From assembly GCA_902614915.1 (NCBI GenBank), contig CACMMX010000005.1:1-64000 (forward strand): a stretch of DNA of 64,000 nt, written 5' to 3'. The position numbers and the translations under genes are program-made. Each line of letters begins with the position of its first letter. Position 1 is the first letter of the stretch. A model generated the notes under the pieces. That model was given only the letters and a program-made list of their open reading frames with translations, was not told the origin of the DNA and made no database searches. Below are positions 52,746 through 61,621 of the stretch, piece by piece. This DNA is from an uncultured Cryomorphaceae bacterium (lineage in GTDB: Bacteria; Bacteroidota; Bacteroidia; Flavobacteriales; Schleiferiaceae).

Positions 52746-54743
52746 ATGAAGAAATATCTACTTCTCTTTTTCCTTTTACTGACTTTCACTTTATCAAGTC
52801 AAATTTACGGTCCTGCACAAGGTTTTCCTTCTGACCCAGTAATTAGTGCAACTTGGTATAACGACCGCTTATATCTTGGGACTCAAGGATCGGGAGTGTA
52901 TGAATTTAAAGAAGGGTTTATTCAACATTCTAGGCGTTTTGAAAAATTCAATAGGTCATCCATTTACGATTTTCAAGAGGTAGACACTGGATTGGTTCCA
53001 CTGATTAGTGGGGAATTAAATCCTTACCCAATAGTGGTAAGCAATGAGTTTGGTACTAAGTATATTATCAATGAGGAAAATGTTAGGGTAAAATTCAGCG
53101 ATGCGGCAAATTCTATAAGCGCTCTTCCCTCGGGAATTTGGCGAATGATTCTTGATGGTGAAAGACTCAATTTTTTAAGGATGGGTTCTGAATTGGTCGT
53201 CTTAAATGATTTAGGTGAAGAGTTAGATAAACAGAAATTTCAAGGATTGTTATTTGATTTAGCCCCCACCGAATATGGTTTGGTATTAAGTGCAGAAAGC
53301 GGGTATTATAGATGGAATAATGGTTGGAAAAAAATCGGTTCAGGACTTCCTATTTTTGCCTTTGATGGTAAAATGGCCCGTACACCTCTTGGAAGTATTG
53401 AGGTTAATAAGCTTTTTACAGGGAATTGGTCATCAACGGATTTTTCTCAATTAGCCTACAAAAGAGAAGAATATGAGTTTGCTTACGATATTGATTCTAT
53501 AGGAACCCTCACATATACATTTTCTTCCCGAGGTGTCACGGTTGCGAGCAATAATAAGTTGTTATATCACATAGATTCTCATCGTGAATTACCCGACTTA
53601 CATCCAGGGAATTATGATGTTGCCATAATTGCGGGGCAGTTGTATATAGCTACACCATCAGGGATGTATATTTTTGAGAATGGAGGGCAACCTAATATCC
53701 CTTACCAGACTAATTTCAAACCATCCATAGATGGAATACCATCAGAATTTATTCCTCATAGAATTACTGCTCCAAATTCTTTATCCTTTTCAGCAGACGT
53801 TGAAATAGAGAGTAATACTCCTATTTTGGGACGATACAGAGTAAATGACGCCACTTGGGAATATTGGGATATCAATCGGCCTATATTGTTGGAGTACCCT
53901 GCACCAGGTAATTATAAGCTTCAAATACAGGTAGATAGTAGGCCCGATTTCGCCTCAAGTGAACCTACCTCTTATACTTTTAAAGTTTACGCAATTTGGT
54001 TTAAACGTACGCGTACATGGGTAGGAATAATCGTGTTCTTTGCAGCACTGATTGTGGTATGGCAGCGCAAGGAACGATTGCGTGCTAATGAACGCCTTGA
54101 ATTGCAAGAACGACTAGCAGAAGCTGAACTTCAGAGTAAACGTGGACAAATGAATCCGCACTTCCTCTTTAATGCATTAGATGCCATTTCAAATTTCATA
54201 CTTAAGAATCAGCCAAAAGATGCTGTTTTATATATGGGTAAGTTGGCAAAATTGATGCGATTAACCTTGGAAAGTTCTCGAAGCAATGAAATGGTTCTTG
54301 CAGATGAAATAGAACTATTAGTGAAGTATGTAGATCTGTCCATGCTGCGTTACGGTAAATTCAAATGGCAACTCAGTTTAGATGATACTATAGACCAATT
54401 TGAATTAACCGTACCTCCAATGTTGTTGCAGCCGTTAGTTGAAAACTCCGTTCAGCATGCGGTAAGGCCAAACTTAGCATCCAATAAATCTGGAGCGATA
54501 ACTACCAATATTAGCCTTCGAGATAATCATTTACTCATTGTTATTGAAGACAATGGTCCAGGTATTCAACATCCTGCCCAAACTTCTAAAAGCCACGGAT
54601 TAGCCATCCTAAAAGAACGATTGGAATTACTCTCTAGGAAAAATGATCAAGCATATGATTTGCAATTGGAATCCGTTGAAAATAGTGGTTCAATTTTTGG
54701 GACTCGTGTTTCACTCATTTTACCCATAAAGGGTATAGAATAA
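52746..54743 (+). CDS. LytS-type sensor histidine kinase with extracytoplasmic propeller
   Basis: The 665-residue protein has a signal peptide (LLLFFLLLTFTLSSQ), a periplasmic sensing part at about 20-410 whose repeated strands and final Y_Y_Y-like segment (NSLSFSADVEIESNTPILGRY) suit a two-component-regulator propeller, one membrane helix at about 424-440, and a cytoplasmic kinase. The His_kinase domain has the phospho-acceptor His in RGQMNPHFLFNALDAISN; the ATPase part shows PPMLLQPLVENSVQHAV (N box) and EDNGPGI (G1). It is followed after 29 bases by the LytTR regulator, its likely partner. The signal is unknown. Confidence 0.92.
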   Translation: MKKYLLLFFLLLTFTLSSQIYGPAQGFPSDPVISATWYNDRLYLGTQGSGVYEFKEGFIQHSRRFEKFNRSSIYDFQEVDTGLVPLISGELNPYPIVVSNEFGTKYIINEENVRVKFSDAANSISALPSGIWRMILDGERLNFLRMGSELVVLNDLGEELDKQKFQGLLFDLAPTEYGLVLSAESGYYRWNNGWKKIGSGLPIFAFDGKMARTPLGSIEVNKLFTGNWSSTDFSQLAYKREEYEFAYDIDSIGTLTYTFSSRGVTVASNNKLLYHIDSHRELPDLHPGNYDVAIIAGQLYIATPSGMYIFENGGQPNIPYQTNFKPSIDGIPSEFIPHRITAPNSLSFSADVEIESNTPILGRYRVNDATWEYWDINRPILLEYPAPGNYKLQIQVDSRPDFASSEPTSYTFKVYAIWFKRTRTWVGIIVFFAALIVVWQRKERLRANERLELQERLAEAELQSKRGQMNPHFLFNALDAISNFILKNQPKDAVLYMGKLAKLMRLTLESSRSNEMVLADEIELLVKYVDLSMLRYGKFKWQLSLDDTIDQFELTVPPMLLQPLVENSVQHAVRPNLASNKSGAITTNISLRDNHLLIVIEDNGPGIQHPAQTSKSHGLAILKERLELLSRKNDQAYDLQLESVENSGSIFGTRVSLILPIKGIE

Positions 54744-54772
54744 AACGTAGCTTGAAATAAACGCTTAAACCT

Positions 54773-55501
54773 ATGAATGCATTATTGTTAGACGACGAAC
54801 AGCCTGTGCTAGAAAGCTTAGCGGGAAAACTTAATTTATTTTGTCCAGAGGTCACAATTGTGGCACAGTGTAATACAGTGGATGAGGCTTTGACTGTGCT
54901 TGCCCAAGAATCTATTGATATTTTATTTTTGGATGTCAATCTTAATGGAGAAAGTGGATTTGACCTTATTGAGAAATGGTCAGGTGATGAGCTTCCTTCA
55001 CTCATATTCACAACAGCATTTGATGAGTTTGCTGTAAAAGCAATAAAACATGCTGCTTTAGATTACCTACTTAAACCTATTGATTCTGAAGACTTAGTGA
55101 AAGCGGTTCGCAAGGCAGGTAATAAAGTGAGTAGAGACCTTCAATATATAGTTAGCGAAGGGGCCAAAGGAGCACCTAAGAAGTTAGTCATTCCTACTAC
55201 TGAAGGTATGCACATCCTGAATGTTAAGGAAATTGTCCGTTGTGAAAGCAGCTCTAATTATACCACCTTTTTCCTCGCGAATAAATCGTCTGTATTGGCC
55301 TCTAAAACCATGAAGGAATACGAAATACTACTACGTCCGGCAGGCTTCGAGCGCGTTCATAAAAGCCATTTAGTTAATCTAGAAATGATCTCTCGATACA
55401 TAAGTGCGGATGGGGGCTATGTGCTTTTAAAAGAGGGGTCTACGGTTCCAGTGAGTAATCGGAAAAAGGAAATTCTGGTTAGTCATCTAAAGAGTCTCTA
55501 G
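54773..55501 (+). CDS. LytTR-family response regulator
   Basis: The 242-residue protein has a receiver domain at about 1-120 with the acidic pair LDDEQ and the phospho-acceptor Asp in ILFLDVNLNGESG, and KPID. A LytTR DNA-binding domain follows at about 138-242 (IVRCESSSNYTTFFL, RVHKSHLVNLEMI, VPVSNRKKEIL). It pairs with the sensor kinase upstream, 29 bases away. Targets are not visible; such systems in Bacteroidota often act on secreted-protein or envelope genes. Confidence 0.95.
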   Translation: MNALLLDDEQPVLESLAGKLNLFCPEVTIVAQCNTVDEALTVLAQESIDILFLDVNLNGESGFDLIEKWSGDELPSLIFTTAFDEFAVKAIKHAALDYLLKPIDSEDLVKAVRKAGNKVSRDLQYIVSEGAKGAPKKLVIPTTEGMHILNVKEIVRCESSSNYTTFFLANKSSVLASKTMKEYEILLRPAGFERVHKSHLVNLEMISRYISADGGYVLLKEGSTVPVSNRKKEILVSHLKSL

Positions 55502-55611
55502 TTACCCTCTCAAAATAGGCTTGCTCCCTCAGTAGTACTATTTTGGAAAGGCTTTGTTGGTAGTTTTGCTGTTTGAGTAGTCAATATCCCTGACTTAATA
55601 TTGAAATATTT

Positions 55612-56103
55612 CTATTTAGAATACTTGGCTTTTACCTCTTGAGCACCTTTCATGACTTTGGTCTTTAAGCCTTCTTTGTACGCTATGACGCGGTCCAAAA
55701 CTGTAGCATCCGAAGAGCCAACAATCTGTGCGGCAAGGATACCTGCATTCTTTGCACCGTTTAGTGCTACAGTAGCCACAGGAACGCCGCTTGGCATTTG
55801 AAGAATAGAAAGCACGCTGTCCCAGCCATGAATAGAATTAGAACTATTTACAGGAACACCAATAATCGGTAGCGGGCTTACTGAAGCCACCATGCCCGGT
55901 AGGTGTGCTGCACCGCCGGCACCTGCAATGATTACCGTGATTCCTCTTTTGTGTGCGTTTTGACCGTAATCTATGAGCTTCTCAGGCGTACGGTGTGCAC
56001 TAACTATATCAACTTCATAAGCTAGGCCTAATTCGTCCAAAACATCAAAGGCTTGTTGCATAACTGGCAGATCTGAAGTGCTGCCCATAATGATTCCGAT
56101 CAT
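55612..56103 (-). CDS. purE: 5-(carboxyamino)imidazole ribonucleotide mutase
   Basis: PurE converts N5-CAIR to CAIR in purine synthesis. The 163 residues carry the class I signature IIMGSTSDLPVMQQA, VDIVSAHRTPEKL and the GAGGAAHLPGMVAS loop with the catalytic His. It follows purK by two bases. Because a purK partner is present, this is the class I two-enzyme route. Confidence 0.97.
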   Translation of the reverse strand: MIGIIMGSTSDLPVMQQAFDVLDELGLAYEVDIVSAHRTPEKLIDYGQNAHKRGITVIIAGAGGAAHLPGMVASVSPLPIIGVPVNSSNSIHGWDSVLSILQMPSGVPVATVALNGAKNAGILAAQIVGSSDATVLDRVIAYKEGLKTKVMKGAQEVKAKYSK

Positions 56104-56105
56104 GA

Positions 56106-57260
56106 TTATTTGCTTTTGACCAATATACTATTCTTTGCCCATTCCGCGCGTTTGCGTGCTTCGTCTCTATTTTTTGCTATCACGGTAACGTGTCCCATTT
56201 TACGGAATGGACGGGTTTGCGGTTTACCGTAAATGTGAATGTTAACCCCGGGTTCTCCAAGCAATTCGTCATACCCTTGATATACTACATCGCCGCGATA
56301 TCCCTCAGAACCCACTAGGTTAGCCATAACTCCAGCTGCTTTAAGTTCGGTGCAACCTAAGGGTAGGTCTAGGACAGCACGAACGTACTGTTCGAATTGG
56401 CTCGTATAACAAGCTTCTATGGTATGGTGTCCGCTATTGTGCGGGCGCGGGGCAACTTCATTCACTAAAATTTCTCCATCCTTAGTAATGAATAGTTCCA
56501 CTGCAAGAAGCCCGCAGATATCGTAGGCTTCCGCGGTGTTAATCGCAATATCTTCTGCCTTTTTCTGCATCTCCGCGGAAAGCACAGAAGGGCAGAGGAC
56601 ATATTCGACTTGGTTAGCTGTGGGATGGAATTCTTGATCTGCTATAGGGAAGGTCTTTACGTCACCACTTTCGTTTCTAGCGACAATGACGCTCACTTCA
56701 AGGTCAAAGTCCACAAATTCCTCTAGCATGCCTGGTGTATCTGGAATGTTCTGAACGTCGTCCTCGTTACGGCATACTACCACTCCAAAACCATCATAGC
56801 CACCTGTTGCTGCCTTCCAGACAAAGGGGCTATGCCAGTGATTACAAGCCGCTTGTACTTCTGCTTTACTGGAAACCATCTCAAAACGGGCGGTAGGAAT
56901 GTTATGATTAGCGTAGAATTGCTTTTGTTTGGTTTTATCTTTAATGAGCTCTAAACTATCTGGATTGGGATAAACTTTTTTACCTCGAGCACGAAGATCT
57001 TTCAAGGCTTGTACGTTCACAGCTTCAATCTCAATACAGATGCTATCACAATCAGAGGCAAAAGTCATAACCGTATCGTAATCTTGCAATGATCCTACTT
57101 GGAATTCACTGGCACCAAATTGCGCTGGAGCATCTACAGAAGGGTCAAGAACTTTGGTACGGATGTCAAACTTGCGTGTGGTGTAGAGCATCATTTTGCC
57201 CAATTGGCCACCGCCCAATATTCCCAATGTATAATCTGTAGAGAAAATATTCTTAGCCAT
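56106..57260 (-). CDS. purK: 5-(carboxyamino)imidazole ribonucleotide synthase
   Basis: PurK uses ATP and bicarbonate to carboxylate AIR. The 384-residue protein has the Rossmann start LGILGGGQLGKMM, the ATP-grasp region with GYDGFGVV and EEFVDFDLEVSVIVARN, and the catalytic ELFITKDGEILVNEVAPRPHNSGH. It is co-transcribed with purE. On the minus strand a box reading TACCTTTA (one mismatch to TAnnTTTG) sits about 18 bases before the start. Confidence 0.97.
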   Translation of the reverse strand: MAKNIFSTDYTLGILGGGQLGKMMLYTTRKFDIRTKVLDPSVDAPAQFGASEFQVGSLQDYDTVMTFASDCDSICIEIEAVNVQALKDLRARGKKVYPNPDSLELIKDKTKQKQFYANHNIPTARFEMVSSKAEVQAACNHWHSPFVWKAATGGYDGFGVVVCRNEDDVQNIPDTPGMLEEFVDFDLEVSVIVARNESGDVKTFPIADQEFHPTANQVEYVLCPSVLSAEMQKKAEDIAINTAEAYDICGLLAVELFITKDGEILVNEVAPRPHNSGHHTIEACYTSQFEQYVRAVLDLPLGCTELKAAGVMANLVGSEGYRGDVVYQGYDELLGEPGVNIHIYGKPQTRPFRKMGHVTVIAKNRDEARKRAEWAKNSILVKSK

Positions 57261-57312
57261 GAACGCCTTAATTTGTGGTAAAGGTAGTATTTGCGTTGCT
57301 ATTCATCCTTAT

Positions 57313-57912
57313 TCATGCTGGTTCAACTTGTGCAACTAGAGGAATAGTGAATTGCTTTTGACTAGCAATTTCCTTCACCAAGGCCCTAGTTCTTCTATTT
57401 TCTAGCTTTTTAAACTGACGACCTTTGAAAAAGAATACTGTTCCAATGTTAATATCTGCTAAAAGGGTGAACGCTAAATCACTATCTAAAGAGAGAATTA
57501 CTTTTTGCAATCTAGGATCAGCACCAACAGCGCTTTTGGGGTGCGTTGCATGTTGTAGAATAGCCAGGCGGTATTGTTCAGGCCAAGTACATTCTTGCTC
57601 CAATTCAATCAGCATTGCCCCAAATATAGTTTTCCATTCTATACCATGAGGAGCGGCATTGCATCCATGAGCATTCCATACATTTAAATGTGCGATTTCA
57701 TGCACTAGTGTCGTTAAGAATTGGTACTTCCCTAAGTTACTGTTTAAGGTAATTTTGGCACATGCTCCTTTTTTCGGAGGTCGAAAATCTCCCAATTTAG
57801 TAGCACGAGGTCTACTAATAGCGAGTTCAAATTCTTTGTTTTTCAACCACTGACCCAAAAGCGGTAATACTTCTTTCTTTGGCAGATAAGGCAAAAGAGG
57901 TTTTAAGTCCAT
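57313..57912 (-). CDS. SprT-like zinc metalloprotein
   Basis: The 199-residue protein has the SprT/zincin motif VHEIAHLNVW, the H-E-x-x-H site, near residue 67, in a compact domain beginning ATKLGDFRPPKKG. The rest has no recognisable domain. SprT-like proteins include proteases acting on DNA-protein crosslinks, but this short bacterial form is uncharacterised, so only a metal-dependent hydrolase role is inferred. A small lipoprotein ORF ends 8 bases upstream on the same strand. Confidence 0.82.
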   Translation of the reverse strand: MDLKPLLPYLPKKEVLPLLGQWLKNKEFELAISRPRATKLGDFRPPKKGACAKITLNSNLGKYQFLTTLVHEIAHLNVWNAHGCNAAPHGIEWKTIFGAMLIELEQECTWPEQYRLAILQHATHPKSAVGADPRLQKVILSLDSDLAFTLLADINIGTVFFFKGRQFKKLENRRTRALVKEIASQKQFTIPLVAQVEPA

Positions 57913-57920
57913 TATCCTTC

Positions 57921-58031
57921 TTACTCAGAGTTAATAGATGAAAAAGAATGGCAATCACAGTCTTTAGCTGATCCACAGCTACCTAATACAAGTGCTATTA
58001 GTACAATAGAAATAGTGGCAATTCTCTTCAT
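57921..58031 (-). CDS. 36-residue lipoprotein
   Basis: This short ORF encodes a lipoprotein signal with a clear lipobox (IALVLGSC, Cys19) and a 17-residue mature tail (GSAKDCDCHSFSSINSE). The Cys-x-Cys-His motif in the tail could bind a metal. The start ATG is at 58031 and the stop lies 8 bases before the SprT-like start, so the two are probably co-transcribed. Short lipoproteins of this kind are often missed; the lipobox makes chance less likely. Confidence 0.6.
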   Translation of the reverse strand: MKRIATISIVLIALVLGSCGSAKDCDCHSFSSINSE

Positions 58032-58073
58032 AACTTAGAAGTTTATCCTTCAAAGAAAATGTAAATTAGCTAA

Positions 58074-58826
58074 ATGATCACGAACTTTTTCGAAGGAATT
58101 GGTGCTTACGGTATTTTATTAACGAAAGTCTTTCGTAAACCGGACCGTTGGAAACTTTTTTATCGATCGACAATCAAGGAAATTCATTTATTAGGAATCG
58201 ATTCTATTGGTATAGTTGTTATACTTTCTGTCTTCATGGGCGCGATTGTAACCATTCAAACCGCATTTCAATTGAGTGACGATCCCCTTATTCCAACTTA
58301 TTACATCGCCATGGCAACTCGTGAATCTATTACTCTCGAATTCAGTCCAACGGTCGTGAGTCTTATTCTTGCAGGTAAGGTGGGTTCTAATATTGCTTCA
58401 AGTTTAGGAACTATGCGCGTCTCCGAGCAAATTGATGCTTTGGAGGTTATGGGTGTGAACAGTGCGAACTTTTTGATTTTACCAAAGATAATTGCCCAAT
58501 TATTTTTCAACCCTTTACTAATTTTAATGTCAATGTTTTTAGGACTTTGGGGCGGAGCGATGGCAGGAGATTTGTTGGGACTTATAGCCTTTCAAGAAAG
58601 CATAAGCGGTTATCAATTAGAGTTTATTGTTTTTGAAAACGTAATTTATGGACTAATTAAGTCTATCGTGTATGCTTTTATTATTGGATCAGTAAGTGCC
58701 TATTGCGGATATACCGTGAAAGGTGGTGCTGTTGAGGTTGGTATTGCAAGTACCAATGCTGTCGTACGCTCTTGTTTGGTAATTATCTTATCCAATTATG
58801 TATTAACCGATTTGTTATTGAACTAA
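58074..58826 (+). CDS. mlaE: MlaE-family ABC permease
   Basis: MlaE forms the membrane part of the system that moves phospholipids between outer and inner membrane. The 250 residues contain about five hydrophobic segments and the family-typical TRESITLEFSPTVVSLILAGKVGSNIASSLGTMRVSEQIDAL region, read here in pieces: ILAGKVGSNIASSLGTMRV and EQIDALEVMGVN. It overlaps mlaF by one base. The MCE-domain partner MlaD is not in the window; a terminator after mlaF suggests this is a two-gene unit. Confidence 0.93.
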   Translation: MITNFFEGIGAYGILLTKVFRKPDRWKLFYRSTIKEIHLLGIDSIGIVVILSVFMGAIVTIQTAFQLSDDPLIPTYYIAMATRESITLEFSPTVVSLILAGKVGSNIASSLGTMRVSEQIDALEVMGVNSANFLILPKIIAQLFFNPLLILMSMFLGLWGGAMAGDLLGLIAFQESISGYQLEFIVFENVIYGLIKSIVYAFIIGSVSAYCGYTVKGGAVEVGIASTNAVVRSCLVIILSNYVLTDLLLN

Positions 58827-59581
58827 TGATTCAGGCGAAGGGGATACATAAAAGTTTTAAGGAAAATCGTGTTCTGAACGGGGTAGATGTGCATTTTAAT
58901 CGCGGCCAAGCCAACCTGATAATTGGTAGTTCAGGCTCGGGAAAGACAGTTTTTCTCAAGACTATTTTAGGACTGCACCAACCCGATCAGGGTCAAATTA
59001 TATATGATGGAGAGGTTCTTAGTGAAATGAGTAAGCAACGCGCAAAAAAACTTCGTCAAGAGATAGGAATGCTCTTTCAGGGGGGTGCACTTTTTGATAG
59101 TATGACCGTCGCACAGAATATTCGTTTTCCCTTGGAAATGTTTTCAGAGTTGACCGCACACCAAATGGATGAGCGCGTCAAATTTGTCATGAATCGTGTC
59201 AGATTGGAGGGTGCAGATTCAAAATTTCCAAGTGAGATTTCTGGCGGTATGCAAAAGCGTGTAAGTATTGCGCGTGCCATTTCTATGAGCCCAAAGTATC
59301 TTTTCTGTGATGAGCCTAATTCGGGATTAGATCCAGAAACTGCCATTGTGATAGACCAGCTGATTCATGAGATTACCCATGAGTTTGATATGACTACTAT
59401 TGTAAACACGCATGATATGAACTCCGTACTTGAAATTGGAGACCATGTGATTTTTATGAAAGGGGGGCATAAAGTTTGGGAAGGAAATAGCTCAGAAGTA
59501 TTGAAGTCCACCAATGAGGACGTCGAGGAATATGTCTTCAGGTCCAAACTATTTAAGCAGGTCAGACAGGCACTTCGCTGA
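58826..59581 (+). CDS. mlaF: MlaF-type ABC ATP-binding protein
   Basis: From ATG 58826 (TAATG overlap with the permease) the protein has 251 residues; an upstream ATG at 58772 lies deep inside the permease gene and is not used. Walker A is GSSGSGKT, the signature is SGGMQKRVSIARA, and Walker B is YLFCDEPNSGLDP. These fit the MlaF branch, which powers MlaE. A strong hairpin follows 29 bases after the stop. Confidence 0.94.
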   Translation: MIQAKGIHKSFKENRVLNGVDVHFNRGQANLIIGSSGSGKTVFLKTILGLHQPDQGQIIYDGEVLSEMSKQRAKKLRQEIGMLFQGGALFDSMTVAQNIRFPLEMFSELTAHQMDERVKFVMNRVRLEGADSKFPSEISGGMQKRVSIARAISMSPKYLFCDEPNSGLDPETAIVIDQLIHEITHEFDMTTIVNTHDMNSVLEIGDHVIFMKGGHKVWEGNSSEVLKSTNEDVEEYVFRSKLFKQVRQALR

Positions 59582-59609
59582 TTACTTTATTGACATAGAG
59601 GTATAAAAA

Positions 59610-59640
59610 AAACTGGGGCTGCATCAGCAAGCCCCAGTTT
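59610..59640. terminator. strong rho-independent terminator between convergent genes
   Basis: An 11-bp perfect stem (AAACTGGGGCT with AGCCCCAGTTT) encloses a nine-base loop. On the minus strand it is followed by a long T run (the A run at 59605-59612), which gives a strong terminator for the T9SS cargo gene. On the plus strand a weaker T-rich stretch follows, so it can also end the mlaEF unit. Confidence 0.9.
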
Positions 59641-59668
59641 AAGTTTGTTGTATTGAGATAAGTAAGTT

Positions 59669-60934
59669 TTACTTAATGGTAATACGTTCCACTGTATTTA
59701 CACCTTCTCCTTCGACGGACAATATATACATGCCTTTCGCATTATTGCTCAAATCAATGGTTTTACGTTCACCAGCTGTAAATGATTCGCTAGAAGCATA
59801 AACTAATTGACCTAATACATCTACAACGGTCACCATTGCTGAAGCTGTTTTATCAAGTTCTATGTTTACAACACCATTACTTGGATTCGGGAAAATAGTT
59901 ACTGAACTTAATATATCGTCTTCTATATTAAAACTTGATTGGCCTGTTGCATGAACAGACATGGCCAACATTCTTCTTGAACTAGGAAGTAAGTAATTAT
60001 TTAAGAAACTTTGCCCACCGGTGAAGGATCCATAGCGATTTTCCCCATAGGCAAAAAGGTTGGTCATCATATGGGTTTCTTGATAATAAGTCCAAAACTG
60101 ACCTGTTTGAGGCTCCTCTTGGTCTGAAGAAAAATACACATTGAAGTTATTCGTCGTACCATCGTTTGTGTTTAAACGTACTGTATCGTTAAAGCCATAA
60201 GACCCTGGTATAAATTCAAAATACATACCAAATGTTTCTCCAGCAGAAAGCTGAAATCCACCAGGAATATGAATAGCGTGTGTTGTATTAGAGCTGTCAC
60301 TTATACTCATTAAATAGTCAATAACGGTTGTATTTGGCACTGTAATATTACCTTTATTACCTTGAGCAGTATCTCCTTGATATTTCATCGTCCAAGGATT
60401 CAAAAAATCAAGAGGAGAAACGAAACCAATTCCACCGTACAGACCGCTGTTTGCTGAAAGGGTATCAGCTTTGAATATATGTACTCGTAAAGTATCTTTT
60501 TGAGATCCATTATTGATACCATACCGACCTGCTATGAATATTGAATCAACAGTAACCATATCTCCATCATCAAAAGGGTTATCCCAAAATGGCATACTAA
60601 AATCGTAAAGAGCTCCAACTCCTGTAAAACCATATTTTAATATGGAGGTCTCCGTTCCATCATACCAATATATAGTGGTAGTTGTGTCTGGCATCATTGG
60701 CCCCACAAAATTGCCGTAAGTGCTTGAGTTTGCCCATTGAATGGCAAGATCGTAAAAGCTAAAATATTGGGATATCTGACCGCCTTTATAACTTGATACA
60801 TTCTTTGGAAGTCCTTCAAATTTCTTTGATGTAGTTAAAACATTATCAGTTTTATCTAGTTCTACGATGCTTTGACTAGATAAAGCATAAGTCGTAAAGA
60901 TTAGTAATAAGGGTAAAAACTTTTTCATAATCAT
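59669..60934 (-). CDS. secreted T9SS cargo protein of unknown function
   Basis: The 421-residue protein has a signal peptide (LPLLLIFTTYALSSQ), a long beta-rich middle part without recognised domains, rich in Tyr, Asp and Thr, and a type A T9SS sorting domain from about residue 340 (VTIFPNPSNGVVNIELDK, ending ERITIK). It would be exported and cleaved or attached at the surface. Either ATG 60934 or 60928 may be the start. It is downstream of the O-methyltransferase gene but separated by 43 bases. Confidence 0.8.
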   Translation of the reverse strand: MIMKKFLPLLLIFTTYALSSQSIVELDKTDNVLTTSKKFEGLPKNVSSYKGGQISQYFSFYDLAIQWANSSTYGNFVGPMMPDTTTTIYWYDGTETSILKYGFTGVGALYDFSMPFWDNPFDDGDMVTVDSIFIAGRYGINNGSQKDTLRVHIFKADTLSANSGLYGGIGFVSPLDFLNPWTMKYQGDTAQGNKGNITVPNTTVIDYLMSISDSSNTTHAIHIPGGFQLSAGETFGMYFEFIPGSYGFNDTVRLNTNDGTTNNFNVYFSSDQEEPQTGQFWTYYQETHMMTNLFAYGENRYGSFTGGQSFLNNYLLPSSRRMLAMSVHATGQSSFNIEDDILSSVTIFPNPSNGVVNIELDKTASAMVTVVDVLGQLVYASSESFTAGERKTIDLSNNAKGMYILSVEGEGVNTVERITIK

Positions 60935-60977
60935 TATTAAACATTTAGAGATGTAAGTTAAGAAACAAACTTGTAAT

Positions 60978-61619
60978 TTACATCTTACGCACCATCATTA
61001 TTCCATCTCGAACGCTCAAAATAACTTGTTCTACACGTATATCCTGTGCAACACGCTTGTTTAAGGCAACAATAATCTTTGTGTCTTTATCATTTGGTGA
61101 TAATTTATCAACTACTTTTCCTGACCATAGTATATTATCTATAAGCATGATTCCACCGGATGGCATTAGTGGAATAAGTATTTCGTAATAGTTTAGGAGG
61201 CCTTTTTTATCGGCATCAAGAAAAATGAAATCCCAAGGCTTTTGTATCTCTCTTAATTTAATTTCTGCAGGCCCTAAATGAAGATGCATCTGCTTTGATT
61301 TTAAATTCTTTTGCCAATATTTTCGGATAATGGATTCTAATTCCTCATTAATTTCAATAGCATGGAATTCACCGTCTTCTGTTAAACCCTCCACCAAGTA
61401 ATGCGAAGCATAACCTGTGAATGTGCCAACCTCTAGTATATACTTTGGTCTTTTCATTAGAGTAAGAAGCTTTAGGAGTTGGCCTTGAACATGTCCACTA
61501 AGCATACGCGGCATAATTACTTTCACCCAAGTTTCACGCTCCAATTCATTTAAGTATTCGGGTGCTTTGGTGGTATGCTCACTGATGTATTTATGTATTT
61601 CGTCGCTAAGAAATTCCAT
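60978..61619 (-). CDS. SAM-dependent O-methyltransferase (CCoAOMT-like)
   Basis: The 213-residue protein is a class I methyltransferase: ILEVGTFTGYASHYLVEGL for SAM binding, FIFLDADKKGLLNYYE with the metal-binding Asp, and LIDNILWSGKVVD. This resembles caffeoyl-CoA or catechol O-methyltransferases, which need Mg2+. The natural substrate is unknown. It is two bases downstream of the M16 peptidase gene. Confidence 0.92.
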   Translation of the reverse strand: MEFLSDEIHKYISEHTTKAPEYLNELERETWVKVIMPRMLSGHVQGQLLKLLTLMKRPKYILEVGTFTGYASHYLVEGLTEDGEFHAIEINEELESIIRKYWQKNLKSKQMHLHLGPAEIKLREIQKPWDFIFLDADKKGLLNYYEILIPLMPSGGIMLIDNILWSGKVVDKLSPNDKDTKIIVALNKRVAQDIRVEQVILSVRDGIMMVRKM

Positions 61620-61621
61620 AA

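Noticed and set aside
55511-55545. Stem CAAAATAG with CTATTTTG after the LytTR regulator gene
   Set aside because: The 19-base loop and the lack of a following T tract make it too weak to call a terminator.
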